From Marthasterias glacialis (taxonomy: Eukaryota; Echinodermata; Asteroidea; Forcipulatida; Asteriidae): 64,000 nt of DNA. The translations under genes and the position numbers were made by a program. Below are positions 33,401 to 45,951 of the stretch, piece after piece; position 1 is the stretch's first letter; each line of letters starts with the position of its first letter. The notes below the pieces were generated by a model, which was not told the DNA's origin, did not search any database, and saw only the letters and a program-made list of their open reading frames with translations. The stretch spans positions 24,482,227-24,546,226 of the forward strand of contig OU452219.1 of NCBI GenBank assembly GCA_911728455.2, read 5' to 3'.

Positions 33401-36400
33401 TGCCTGCCCCCACACTTCTTCATCCACAGAAGGATAAAAACAACTTAGGATGGCTACATGGATAAAGTCCTTCGTGGTTAGGATAAGTGGTGCAGAATCT
33501 GCGGCAATATTGGAAACTACTAGAATAAGACACTTTATTTGATGAAAACCCCGCTGATGGGAGTTTCAAGTGATCCCAAACAGAGGCAGCGTAACCCCAC
33601 AGCAATATTTATGATGAAAAAGCATTCGTTTTAAAGAGGAAAATGTAAACATGCTTGTAGAATCCGATAATGGATCGCAACAATTTTAAAGGGGGATTTT
33701 CAGTCTCAAAAAACATTTAGCTTGAGAAGGGAAACAAAAGCTAAATCGCGTAGTCAGAGATTTATTATTTTGTTGATACGAAGGAGTTTAATTTAATTTT
33801 CTGTAACTTTTTCTATTTTTCAGGTGAGAGGCAAAAACTGATCACTATGTCGCAGTAAAGCAAGCGATGACTTATTGAATGATTCCGCAATTACTCACAC
33901 ACAAAGCAACAAAAGCGCCCATAAAATGACAATTAGAAAGTAGTTCAATTAAAGAAGATTGGAAAGCTTCCAGGACTTAAGGTTGCAATTGTGTTGCAAG
34001 TTACTTAAACCCGAATCAAGTGTCTTTTAAACCATCTTTTCATCGGATTTACTGATTGCACTGTATAAAAATACAAAAAATAAAAACTGAAATTGCGCGT
34101 GAAAAAACAATCAAGGTAACATGAGCTGTGCGTTATTTTGGCTGGAGTGGCGACCAAGATTTTTTGCATAGACGCTTCATAATAATATCGGACCATAATG
34201 ACAGTATATCGTTTTTTACGGGAGCCTAACTATTCTAAAAAGGGAATTCTTAATTCGTAAACATAAAGAACTTGCAGATAATCTTCTTGTTTTCTTTCCT
34301 TTTTTTCTTGACGAGGTATATATACTATCTGTAGGGCGTAATAACAAAGCACTATGTTATAACATAAGTTGCTTCAAAGCTTAAACTTATGTTGCAGGCA
34401 CTGTATCAGTCTGTCTGGATCAAGTTACAGTGATTTTTGTACATTAGAGGGCCTAAAATAAACCCAAAACAACATACACACATCACAAGCCTGATAATTG
34501 AGCTGACAACTAAACGTAAGGCGACGGAGGATTGCTGTAATGTGCTTAAGACGAAAATCCGTAAAAGGGGCATGACATTTGAAAGTCCCTACTGACACCA
34601 TCCTTGTTTATGCAGGACGTTGCAAAAGAGATCGAACTTTGTGTATAAGTGGGTAGAAATCAATGTTTAGGTAAACGAGGGAGGGTTTGTTTTGACATTC
34701 TTGCAACATTAACAGAAAGGCATACTGATATAATGATTTAACATAGGGAGGCAGATCTACTTGGCTACTCTAGAATGGTATAACACAGCTTAAGCCAATG
34801 ACAGACCATGGTTTCATACATAATTTATTTGTATTTTATTTTAAGTCTTTAGACAAAGTGTACGTTGAACAAGGGCTGTCAAGGAAATACAAAAGAATAA
34901 AAACTGTCATCAAAAGATGCATACAACCAGAACTATCTCAATAAAAAAATTAATAAATCAATAGCATCGTTTTGGATTTACCTTGACCATCATTGAAGAC
35001 AAATTACATTGTGGCGGAATTTGCAACTGTCATCGGCATACTAGTCCACTTTATGTATCCCCTCAATTATCTCATTAAACCCTAATGAAACGATTCAAGC
35101 GGCGGTGAAATTTGCATTTAAATAGGGGAATAGTTCTGAATGAATTCAAAATATTTTTGCAGTAATCCATGCGCTTTACCATGGAACGGCCGACTTTACA
35201 CTCTCTTCCAAACTGAAGCAATAAAGCAAACACCAAATGGATATCAGATTTCTTCATTGCATTGCTAGGACATCGCGCCAACTGAAGGCAGTCGGAATAG
35301 AAAATTTCGATAAAAATGTAAATCCCCACTCAAGTCTCCGTACGGCTTCCGCAGTGAGGAAGCACCACGGTATAGTATTCTGCCTCTTTATTGCGCAGAC
35401 ATGAAAACTGAACACAAGCAGTGCCGCGGGTAGTTTTTGTCAGTTCGTGCGTCCCCCCCCCCCCCCCCACCAAAATAAAACTAGACTCGCCGGCATGCTG
35501 CTGACGTTGATGACGCGTTAACACAAAAGTCGAGGGCAACTCCAACCCCTCTCTCAGTTGACAAGTGTAAAGGGACACCATCACTTTGCCTTGACGACCA
35601 CACAGGGCCGGGCGCTCTCCATGGTTACAAAAGCATTGTGTAACCGAAGGGCAATTGTTGCCCCCACAAATAGCCCGTGGCGATGTCCATCTATCAAATT
35701 TCTTTCAATTCAATGCTATCTTCTCTGTGGATTTCTGCAGCTCAAAATGTAACTCAGTCCCTAAAGTTGTTTGTAAAAAAATGGTCAAAGCAGACTGATA
35801 TTATCGGAGAAGATAATGAGACAACGGTTGAGAAATGTCAAAGTGCGCAGTGAGAAGCACACTTTCAGCACGCTTTTATCTGACATATCTTAGCAGGGGT
35901 TGCCTGCACTTCATTTTTATTTTTCAATTTACACTCTGATAAACATCCTTATATTTAAATTGTACTGTAGGCCCCGTGGGTAAAATCAAAAAGGAGGTCT
36001 GGCACTGGAAAATAATTTCCACCTGAGTTACCGTTGGATTGCAGTACCAGCATATATGTAAAAACCAATCTTTAATGGAGAAAAAAGAGAAAAACGATGG
36101 TCGGTAGCCGTATAAATTGTTTATGCACTATTACTAAAGAGTTATTTCGTTTTGTAGAATATCTCAAGTGGAATCTTGTCTCAGAAACTGATGAACTATA
36201 ACCCTAGCAAACATATATAACCTTTCAAAGGATGATAACATATCATCGGGAACCAAACTTTCAATTCCACAAAAGAGTATTCGAAATCTCATTCTCAAAA
36301 ATGTGGGCACAATTTTTTGTTTTCAACATTGTTTGCATGAAAAGCCTGGTAACATGCATGCTTCCCCGGGTTCTGAAAATTAAAATGAGTGTTTACATTC

Positions 36401-38214
36401 AGTAGGTCAAAAAACCAACTTGAAGCACGCATCAAGATTTTTTTTTTTTTTTTTTTTACAGTAGAACTGTTGCAATTACGCCATTGTGCTGTGATGACGG
36501 ATTTTTTTAAATTAACTATTTATCTATCCATCTATCGCATTAGTCCACACGCACCATTTGCGCTGAATTTGAGTTCAGACACAGTATTGTTCTTGTGAAA
36601 TGCAAGTTAATCGCTGCAACTCTTTAATAACGTTCAGAGTTGGTTTTTAAATTAGGGACGATACGAGTGAAAAATAATAGCTTGAAGTTTTTTATGATGT
36701 GAGAATTTACTTACAACACGAGAGAATCAATCCCCCAAAATGCGTTGTTCTTAACTACAATTGCTTAAAAAAATAGTGAAAGTGAGTTCATGGACGTGCT
36801 TTAAATCTGAAGACCACCCCCCCCCCCAAAAAAAAAAAAAAAAGAAAAAAAGAAAAAAAAAGAAAAAAGAAATAAATAAAAATAATAATTAATTAATTAA
36901 TAACACCCAAACAAACCTCCTCGACCACCTCAGTGAATGGAATTTGTACGAGTTTGTTGGATGGCATGTTTATTAAAAACGTGTGGAGTCAATGATGTAC
37001 CATTCTATCAAACCTCCAAATTATTTGCTGCTATACTCCAAGCTTAGCATTTTATTTGAGCAACAAGCAATCATTGCTGACAACACGCCAAGGTAAGGGA
37101 GGGACATCTTTGGCGCTCCAATACCTGCTTACATGCTAATTCCTTGGTTACGCCAAAATATCAAGGGCACTACGCAGGCGCCGAAGTCTCATTACGCAAT
37201 TGTGTTTGTTGGTTTTATTTGTGGACCATAATAATTTATACACTATCCCTATCGAACTCGGGTCAACTCTTACTCCAAATCGTACTCCAAGTAACTGAGT
37301 ACGAGTTGGTTAAAGTACGAGTTTCCGTCTCCTCTATGAAACTAGGCACCAGATATAGTAATTGAAAAGTAATATCAAAATGAGAAAGGGATGCCAGCCT
37401 AAGACTAAGAGGATAGAGAACTTAGACTAAGGACAGTATCTTCAGTATAAAACTACACAGTCTTTATGTATAAATCCGTAATCGAACACAACTAAACTTC
37501 ACTAACTAAACACAGCTAAAGCACGTAGAATATCCGAAGCAGGTCGTTTCGTACCCAAGTCATTTTGTACCCAAGTTATTTCGTATCCAGTCATTATTAA
37601 TTACATTACTGTTGACATAATATAAAGTGTGTTTCTACTAAATCTACAAGAAATAATTAATTATCAGCAAATCACATATCATAATCCAGATCCAACTTCG
37701 GGTAATCGCTGCTACCGAAGTTTCCCTGTACTGTAGTGTATGTACTAATGGTAAATTATGTATTCGACTAAGACTCCCATTGATCTGAAATAATATTTTG
37801 GAAGGATTGGCATCAAAATGTGTTCTTGTCATGAATCGTTTAAAGTTCTTACTCCGAAAATGAGGGAGCAATGGACTTCGAGCCGATGGGCAAACTGTTA
37901 TTCTAAATCGATGGGGAGCTTGATTATCTTGTATTGTAAGATACGAAAGCAAGACACATGGATGATTTACCTTGACAACCAGGCTTAATAAGTACAAATA
38001 AATCAGCTGTTGACTAACTTTACAAATGTGAAAACATGCTCTTTTATACTATGAACTTACCAATTCCAGGAAGGAAAATGTTGAGGATGAGACAGGTCAC
38101 AGCTGCAGCAACATGCAGTGCGGGAATAGCCGCTCGGCATGCGTTAGGTTGCTTCTCTGTCACCACTACCGTCGTAACCGCTCCAGCCTGTGGTTGTTGA
38201 ACTATCGTGGTCAT
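30235..38214 (-). CDS. SPEC3-like: SPEC3/Stum-family membrane protein, gene A (3 exons, 179 aa)
   Basis: Minus-strand exons 38214-38061, 31614-31432 and 30437-30235 join in frame (154+183+203 nt), both introns in phase 1. The N-terminus is short and Thr/Val/Gln-rich. Residues about 28-60 are hydrophobic and contain LNIFLPGIGT and FSVFCCG. After a Gly-rich loop, residues about 75-112 form a second hydrophobic block with LLQLF and the signature GWIWSIMWGIAF. The C-terminal 66 residues are Pro/Gln/Thr-rich and probably cytoplasmic. The family includes sea urchin SPEC3, linked to ectodermal ciliogenesis, and Drosophila Stum, needed in mechanosensory neurons. Molecular function is not settled. The ATG has A at -3. 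It lies head to tail with gene B on the same strand. Confidence 0.9.
30438..31431 (-). other. Gene A intron 2
   Basis: About 1 kb, GTAAGT...CTCTCCAG. Nothing else was recognised. The minus-strand frame 30693-30914 has no family signature. Confidence 0.8.
31432..31614 (-). CDS. SPEC3-like: Gene A exon 2 (core of the SPEC3/Stum domain)
   Basis: The acceptor TTATCTTGCAG enters in phase 1; the donor GTAAGT leaves phase 1. It contains GTIVAGFSVFCCGN, the GQEGAGKAG loop, and CILNVVVGLLQLFTCW then IFLIGWIWSIMWGIAFLGLS. Confidence 0.92.
32750..32889. mobile_element. Short MITE-like element carrying a CRE and an AAGATGGCGGC motif
   Basis: The terminal motifs TAGACCTT (32752-32759) and AAGGTCTA (32880-32887) are inverted, flanked by TTTATA on the left and TTTATAAA on the right. 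Inside are a perfect palindromic TGACGTCA near 32766 and CAAAGATGGCGGCG near 32860, a YY1-like site often seen near transcription starts. It may be an element that spreads promoter motifs. Confidence 0.45.
35453..35468. repeat. poly-C run
   Basis: 16 consecutive C residues. Confidence 0.95.
38061..38214 (-). CDS. SPEC3-like: Gene A exon 1 (start codon, N-terminus, first hydrophobic segment)
   Basis: ATG at 38214-38212 in the context GCCATCATGACC; donor GTAAGT after the first base of a Gly codon (phase 1). It encodes MTTIVQQPQAGAVTTVVV, then CRAAIPALHVAAAVTC and LILNIFLPGIG. Confidence 0.9.
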
Positions 38215-41200
38215 GATGGCTCAAAAACGCTATCTCTTTTCTGATTCTCTTTACAAACAAAAATCGGGTGAAATATTCCCACACTTATACTCCAGACGAG
38301 TGAAACAACGAGAGTAGGCTTTCAGTTGTTAGACTTTGCCTCTAAAGCACTATCAGTATGGCTTGAAACTGAAGAGCGTAACGTAGTCGTAGTAGCTCTG
38401 AAGTCATTGGGGTGTGTTGCGCGCGTGTGTGTGTGTAAATAGACTGGCGGTTGAGTGCATGGTTTGTTGTGTTAACCGTCTCCAACACCCCAAACCTGCG
38501 TTACCATAATAAAAAAAGAATAGTTCGCTTGAATGCACAGTTACGTAGCGACTAGCCAAGGAATTCTGTTTGTTTCTTTAAGACCCCTTGGCTGGAGAAA
38601 CCTGTATAGTTATATAGAACAAGACAAATGTATTGCTTTGAATGGGTTTATTTAATACTGAAGAATACGTAGGCTTTCAACAGAATGTTAAGTTGCAAAC
38701 CAATCAGATAAATGTTACTTTTAAAACACTTACTCTTGATTTAAATATTACGCACTGACGATGAGCCTTGCGATACGCACAATTTGGTACTGAGTAAGTT
38801 GTTTTTTAGCATACAACCAACACAAGTCTTAGCTTTTTCAGACAAATATGACGTTTCTGTTGAAAATAGCATATTTTTGTCCGGTGGTCAAATAGTGAGA
38901 TGGAATGTTATGTGATGAAACATTCACGGTAAATCCGATTTTATTTGATGCTACAATGTAAAAGAAAAATACAGTCTCCCAATCATAGCTTCTCCCAATA
39001 TAAACCGATACAAAATATTCAACTCAAGAGAAAACCTCGCAGCGCACATACTTTACTTTGACAGTAACTGATGGGTGTTTTAGTCTCTAATCTCGCTCAG
39101 AAAATAAATAAAACTAGTTTACGTCCTTTTTTAATTAAAAGCTTATACAAAAAACTATCTTTAAAAACAGCTTTGGCAACATATAGCTGTTGTTTTGAAA
39201 GAAACGAAACCACAAATATTATCTTCGTTGAAGAGGAGAAACCGAACCCCTAAATTACCCCCTCTTTTGAAATTCCATTGTAAATGATACAATGAAGTGT
39301 GCCGAAAACAATACCGTCTCTGTTTTATGAGTGTAACAATGGAATTAGGAAAAGTATTTCATTTCCTTTTTTCTGCATAACCTTAGATTCCACTTAGAGT
39401 TATGGGCAAATAAAACACATTTTTTTGTTATAATGCCTCAATAGTCTTGAATCAATAATGAATTAAGCATTCACGTCGAGGCAACTCGATTAGCTCTGCA
39501 AATATTTGCATTTTATACAGTAACACTGCGTCTATAATGTCTGCACGACTTGCACCTTTTGAATAAAGTGTATGCGTTTCGATGTGCCTGTGTTTTATTG
39601 TCTCATAAATTTTTACACATGGTTATGGCAGGATTCTATTTCGTGGTTTGTTTGAAAATATTATAGAATTACCAGTTTCAACTTGAGTTAAAATTGAAGA
39701 CATCAACTGATTGCTCTTATTTACCCAAAACATCTTATGGAAATGCCCTCAAATTTAATCATCATCGTGAAACAGTACAAATTATTACAAATTACGAATC
39801 CTTGACACATCTGTCCTATTACCATCTGGTTTTTTTTCAATTAATTTCCACCTTTAACTAACACCTAAATTGTTGTTGAGGGTACCTAAAATACTAGTCC
39901 CTCGCCGTCATTATTTATTATAACAATAACAACACACTGCACACTGGCAATCATGCGTGGAAAGAGGCAATGTATCTCACGCAACAGTTGGTCTGGAAAT
40001 AAAATCCCCAAACGGTTTATAAATTAACTATTATTATGCTCTGCAAATGCACCCGGTGAGCCAGCATAGCATCCGTACAGCAGATGGAAATATTCCTGCA
40101 TTAGTAATTTGATTGTCAATTTTGCATTTTAGATGGTTCGATGTTCAGCCAATTGGTCTACTTTGAACCATTCTTACAATATTGCTCGAATGGTTCTTGC
40201 CACCTTCCTGATTTAACACGCACAAGCTTTGAGTTTCATTATGATGTGCAGTGCACGGCCATCTTGGTATATAACCCATCTAAAACAAGGCAACTAAACC
40301 GAGGCTAAAGTCGTTTGTTGCATAGTAAGAGTCGGATTCATAATTGCTTTTGTTTATACAGGGACCAAGACAAACATGGTGGCATAGATAAAGGTATAGA
40401 CCCGGGCCTGTCAAGCAACGGTTGCCTCAGTCATGCTCTCTGCATAGTAGGCCTAACAGTATCAAAAACCAGTATAGTTTTCGTCGAACAGAAAGGAGCC
40501 AGTTAATTCTGCACTTTCAGCCTCAGCCTCGGTTTTGTTGTGTTGTTTTGAACAGCAGTAAATCAAGATAGCAATAAAGGTCTGTAGTTTTGTAATCAAG
40601 TCCAATCGTTGTAGGCGCTTTGGAGGTGACGAGAGTCAACCTTTAGTTCATTGAACATTGTAGCTCATTGTGTTCAACTGGCAACCAATTACTGTATGTC
40701 CAGTGGGTTACAAGTCGTATGCTTCAATATTATCATAATCTCGCCCCAACACTTTATCCCTGAAGATATTTCACAAGTTATTTTAATGTCCCATGTTGTG
40801 AATTTTTTTTGCATCATTCCGCCTCCATTTGGTTACTATTAATATTGAGATAAAGAGAAACTATTTGTAAGTATTTATAATAATCACCAAGCAACGCTCT
40901 ACGCGACGTGTCAAATCTGGGATCAATATTATTTGACCTTGGGCTGGATCTTAACAGCTAAGTTTTGACAGTATTGTAACAAAAAGGCGATAATGTCCCA
41001 TTGTATTGGATAAAATCAAAAACAACATCTTATGCAAAATATCAATGTTATGTTGTTCGAAAATGATCAGAGATTTTTCAATGTAATATGCCTTCAATAA
41101 GTAAACACAAAAATTCGCCTGTCCTATATCCCGCATAGTAAGCGTCGGTCAGTAGAGGGCGGACTTCCTTTGCCATCTCAGCCAGACACTCTCCTTAGGT

Positions 41201-44080
41201 TTTTACTCTGATGAGACTGAGCAGGATGTGTTGTATAATTCCAGTACAAGTAAGACGTGTTTGCAAATACCAAGCAAACTGTAAACTAGAAATTGTAGGT
41301 AGTGAGTGATGCTGTTACAAAAGCATGAGAGGATTTGATGATGGACTCTGTTGAGAAGTGCATCTAAATAATAACCCTGTACGGTTCGGACATTCTCGAG
41401 TGCACTCAGAACAATTCGGGTACCCTCGGTTCCCATACGTTAACAGGATCTATCTAGCGCCCTCTTTATATGGAATATACAACTATAATGATAAGGACGG
41501 AAAACAGCCTGGCTTCCAATATAATTTCGGTAGTATGTTCAATACTTTTTGCATTGTTGAAAAAATGACACCCAACTACTGCAAGATGAAGTCTCTTGGT
41601 CTTGATTGTGAGGCTTTATAAATAGAATCGATAGGTGAGGGTAGATTGGAAAGACCCAACTCAGTCTTACATGTATAATAACAACACCCATTCTGACAGC
41701 CATTCACACATCATGCAAGGCATAATAACTTGATCAATGTGATCATGATTTGATCGACTAATCTTGATAGTCTCCATGGGCTAAATTAGGGGAAACAGGT
41801 TGTCAATGAAAAGGGGAAATTGCAAATGCGTTTTTAATTATAATTCCATCAACAAACATGGACAAGTCACCAGCAAAGAACAGTTAATCGGGACACGAGT
41901 AAAACGAGCTTAAGAATGGTGGTCTACAGCAGGGAAGTGGTCAGAAAAGGATGCATGGCAACACAACATTATGTTGATGGACGGGACCAGCAAAACAAAG
42001 ATGTAATAAGGGAATGTATTGGTTAAATGCAAAGGAAGATGGAGTTATGATCCAAGCCTCAAAACATGATAATGACGACGATCATCGTGAATCCAACGTT
42101 TTAACTTTATCAGATGCACTTTTGGGTTCATCGTATTGATTCTTCGCAGCAAATGACAGTAATAGGTTTTGCGCTGGGGTATTCTTACCCTGAACATCTG
42201 ACGTCACTCATCCTTGAAAGATAAAGAGACACTGCAGCAGGTGACCACTCCAGGCTTTTGCCAAGCCGCTGAGGGCGTACAAGATCATACTGCAAGGGCA
42301 TGCGGTGTTTCTACGAAGGTATTTGGAGCATAAGAAATTGCCGTTGAACCTTATCATGCGTGAATAGAAACCTATACTCTCATCTTTGACGAAAGCATCA
42401 CGATTCAACATATCCCACGTGAAAAAAAACATATTATTGTCACTCTCAAAAAGCAGTGGCGTGATGAGAAGTTTTCACTTGGGGCGGGTGGGGGGGCAAA
42501 TAACTAATTTAGGGGGCTCTATACTTTATTAAGATAAATCATTTTCAGAAAGTGTGAGAAATTCACTGAACAGTGACAATTATTCATTTTCCAAGCAGTC
42601 CTAATTAGTTTACAGGTTATGCACAAAGATGTTTTAATTGCAAAAACAAATATATGTTTTCTTTCAATCTCATTTAAGGAGAGGCAAGGGTTCCGGTGGA
42701 GGGGGAGGGGCTGCCCCTCTTGTTACAGCCTAGTGAAACACAATATTACGTCCGTTCTTGACTACCCTCGTATCTTTATTGTGGGAAAGAGAACAAGCAA
42801 TTGAAACCGCGCAAAAAGCATCGCTTTTATTCGAAAACCAGCATACCCAAGACAATGCTGTGCCTTAACCTATAGTCAATCAAATAGAGCATATTTTTGT
42901 CAAGATTCACCACATTCAAACCCTATTCTCTTTCTTGTCAACAAAACACAGTGACAACGTCTTCATATCATCCCCGAATGATTCCGATATTCAAAGTATA
43001 TTCTCCTTGTAGAACTTTCTCAGACCATTTACAACTCATGTATTGTTTCATTGAATAAAAAAATCGGCATTGAAAAAGAAACACTTACAATTCAAAACTC
43101 AATAAAATTTTAATATAGTTCACCAAAAAAGTTGCAGGATACAATTAACTTCTCTGAATTCGTCAATGAATTTCTTGTGCTGGTTTATCTTAAAGCTCAT
43201 GACCTTTCCATAGCAAGAAGAAATACACCTTTCGGCATCAAAGACAAACTACATGACTAAAGTAAATATCAAATTAAGATTGATTACCGACAGGGTTCCG
43301 AGAGTTCACTGATTATGGAAATATTTCCATCTGAAATACTGTCAACGTCGAGGAAAAAGCATGATTGAAGACCCCCATTAATCACCATTTCTTATTTTGA
43401 TTGCCGCAAATCGAAATCAGCGCGTGTATAAGTGTGCATGAAATCCCGTCAAGAAACATTTTCACTGAAAATTGAATGGTGTGTTTATTGAAAACTTGAA
43501 AATAAATCCACTCTCCAAACAAAAACAATAATGATATAAAACACCCCAGAGGTTGTGCACCATTGAATTCCTGCTTGAGCTTTTCAACCTGGTAATAATA
43601 GTCCCAAACGTCTGATAATACTCATGTTAACAGTTTCATCAAATATTCTTGTACACACTCTTTGTTATTCTGCATTGTAATCCACCTCATCCGTGAGTGA
43701 GAACATTTGCATATTTCATACTCACACTGACTTTCACCACAATAAAGCTAATTGTGATCTACAGTGTTATTGTTCAGTAATTATTGTTTATCTGTTACTT
43801 TTGTTACCATATAATTTTACGATTTGATAAAGCAATTTTTCAAGTTGATTTGTAATAATTGGTAAATGTTCTGTTAATATTATGCATGAATTTGTTTTCA
43901 TACAATCTGCTTTTTTGCGGTGTGCTTTTTATTTCCGTACTCACTCTAGCTTATAAGCTCTAATATGATGATTGTAGCTGGTGGTCTGGACATTGTCAAT
44001 GAAGCAGGAAGCTATAATGGCGTCCATGTTATCATTTGGCTCTTAATTTTTTCGACAATAATCAGACGTTAAGTTTAAAA
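38215..44080. other. Gene A upstream region and intergenic spacer
   Basis: It holds the gene A promoter (unmapped). A GTTACCAT half-site (38500-38507) resembles half of an RFX X-box, about 285 bp upstream of the ATG, but the second half is not conserved. A GT-rich tract lies near 38410-38438. CTCF-like motifs are at 41150-41162 and 41455-41466. The segment 43290-43455 repeats sequence from 12010-12200. No gene was found between. Confidence 0.35.
43290..43455 (+). repeat. Dispersed repeat, copy 2 (with 12010-12200)
   Basis: It shares, in the same order, AAATATTTC..CTGAAATACTGTC, AATCGAAAT, AAGTGTGCATGA and ATTTTCAC with the segment at 12010-12200, with diverged sequence between. Both copies are on the plus strand. 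Confidence 0.55.
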
Positions 44081-44084
44081 ATTA

Positions 44085-44240
44085 TGAGACCATCGGTTTA
44101 AAGTCCAATCCGATGGACAAGACATTTAACAATGTATTTTCCTCAAGGATGAAAGCGCGCACCGGCTAAGTCGGGATTCGAACCCATATTTTGCAGAAAT
44201 TTATCATGATTACGTCTTTACCAGTCACAGCGCCCTCTTA
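44085..44240 (-). mobile_element. tRNA-derived SINE fragment
   Basis: On minus, a B-box-perfect GGGTTCGAATCCC (44184-44172) follows an A-box-like GGGCGCTGTGACTGGTA (44235-44219) at tRNA-like spacing. It continues into a tail (CCTTGAGGAAAATACATTG; CATCGGATTGGACTTTAAAC) like the body of tRNA-derived SINEs. The anticodon arm does not fold well, so it is not a functional tRNA. Confidence 0.55.
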
Positions 44241-44960
44241 AGCTTTACACAGGTAAACTAAAACAAGTAAAATGTATAATGGCAAAACACACATGCCTTA
44301 ATCAACGCACGCAGTACCGTAGTATACAAATCCAAATCACAGATTATACTAAAGTCAAATTTTAACTAAAGAATAGTTTTAAAACTTCACAAAGTTCGAC
44401 TGCCTGGCAGTTGATGTCACTCGAACAAACTGAATCAAAACAACGGGGGGAAACGCTAACGTCACAAATCAAATTATCAACATTCTCTTGTTCCTTTAGA
44501 GGAAAACCTCTTCATCGTGAGAGAACTACTCTTACACCAAACTATTAAGACCTTTAAATAAACCATTAATTACGGCATCGCCGAAAAAACTTTGTTATGC
44601 GAAATAAACAAGACAACATTACAGTACTGATATGACATTGATCTCAAGTTTTGATGAACAGACTTGTGGCGAGTCGCATTTTAACCCTCTCTGCTTATGT
44701 TACATTTTGGCTAGAACTATGTAGCCCAATATTATACAGCAGCTCGCTAAGCATTTTTTTAAACAGCATGCGCAAACATTTGCTATCAAACATCGTGTTT
44801 ACTTTGAAAAACAGAAACCGTCAAACAAAAACAATTTTTCGAAACAGTTTTCATCCACGAGGTTGTTGGAAAAAGAAAGTTTGGGTCAAAACACTGCAAT
44901 GCAAATGGCATACTAAAAATAGCTTGAACATTTCTTACAAGTGTTGACCCGAACCTAATC

Positions 44961-45049
44961 TCGAATCGAAAAAAACTATTATGTTCATAATGTTAGATAT
45001 AATAATATTATATCTAACATTATGAACATAATAGTTTTTTTCGATTCGA
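44961..45049. repeat. Perfect 89-bp palindrome (44-bp arms, 1-nt centre)
   Basis: Arms 44961-45004 and 45006-45049 are exact reverse complements around a single A at 45005. The sequence runs from CGAATCGAAAAAAACTATTA through GTTCATAATGTTAGATATAA to the mirror image. Perfect identity over 44 bp suggests a very recent origin or active maintenance. Confidence 0.95.
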
Positions 45050-45312
45050 TTCGCATATTATGCGTATATAGCAGAACACATGTCTGTCTATGATATATTG
45101 AGTTTTAAGTCTTGTATTGTGGAAGAGCGCTTCATTCTAAATAACGAAGATTTTGCAGGATGTCCGACCACTGCAATAAAATATTTCCAAAGTAGCATAC
45201 AAAATTACAATTCGAAAGAAAGTCCATAAGAAGTTTAAATAATCAGAAATTATAACTACGACATCCATAAGAAAACAAGTCAAACACTAGTCGGACTTAA
45301 CACGGTTTGTTT

Positions 45313-45495
45313 CAGCGGCGTAGCCAGGATTTTTCTCTGGGGTATTGCTTTTCAGTGGGCGGGGCGGGGGGGCAGGTACCATGTTTTCAATGAATTACAT
45401 GTATCTACTTTTTTTCATGGGGGCACCTGGGGGGCACTGGAAATGTATGTGTGGAGGGGGTGCACGTACCCCAGACCCCCTTGGCTACGCCGCTG
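45313..45495. mobile_element. MITE with AGCGGCGTAGCCAGG termini
   Basis: The left end CAGCGGCGTAGCCAGG and the right end TTGGCTACGCCGCTG are inverted. The interior is G-rich (GGGCGGGGCGGGGGGGC, CACCTGGGGGGCAC). About 183 bp and non-coding. GTTTGT occurs on both sides and may be part of the target duplication. Confidence 0.7.
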
Positions 45496-45777
45496 GTTTG
45501 TACACAGCCTAAAATCAACACTATTTATCTGTCAATAGGCGCGGCCCTTTACACTTCCCGCTTGCAATGTAGAAATCACACAACTTTGGACATTCGTTGG
45601 TCCATTGGAAAGGGCAACCAACGCAAAAAAATAAACCAAAAAACAAGAAACACATTAAATAAAAATACAATCTTGCAGTTGACTTTTAAAACTCTCGTCG
45701 GTGCATGCACTTTCACATTTTTAAGTGCGTCAGAACCATAAATACGTACTTAACGCTTAGTTTATGTTCTGAACGCT

Positions 45778-45951
45778 CGTCAGCGTTCACCGATATGATT
45801 TACGCACGTCAGCGTTCACCGATATGATTTACGCACGTCAGCGTTCACCGATATGATTTACGCACGTCAGCGTTCACCGATACGATTTACGCACGTCAGC
45901 GTTCACCGATATGATTTACGCACGTCAGCGTTCACCGATATGATTTACGAA
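45778..45951. repeat. Minisatellite: six tandem copies of a 29-bp unit
   Basis: The unit starts CGTCAGCGTTCACCGATATG and continues ATTTACGCA. Copies start every 29 bp at 45778, 45807, 45836, 45865, 45894 and 45923. They are nearly identical; the fourth has GATACG for GATATG and the last ends CGA. No spacers, so not a CRISPR array. Confidence 0.95.

Larger units (their letters stand above)
31615..38060 (-). other. Gene A intron 1
   Basis: About 6.4 kb, GTAAGT...TCTTGCAG. It contains a MITE-like insertion at 32750-32889 and low-complexity runs (C run 35453-35468; T run near 36435; C then A-rich tract near 36819-36880). A 16-bp repeat near 37547-37594 (GTCGTTTCGTACCCAA and variants, about three copies) is also present. 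No nested gene was recognised. Confidence 0.8.

Noticed and set aside
45778..45951. Regular 29-bp repeats resembling CRISPR repeats
   Set aside because: Copies are directly adjacent with no spacers, and the context is a eukaryotic nuclear genome. It is a minisatellite.
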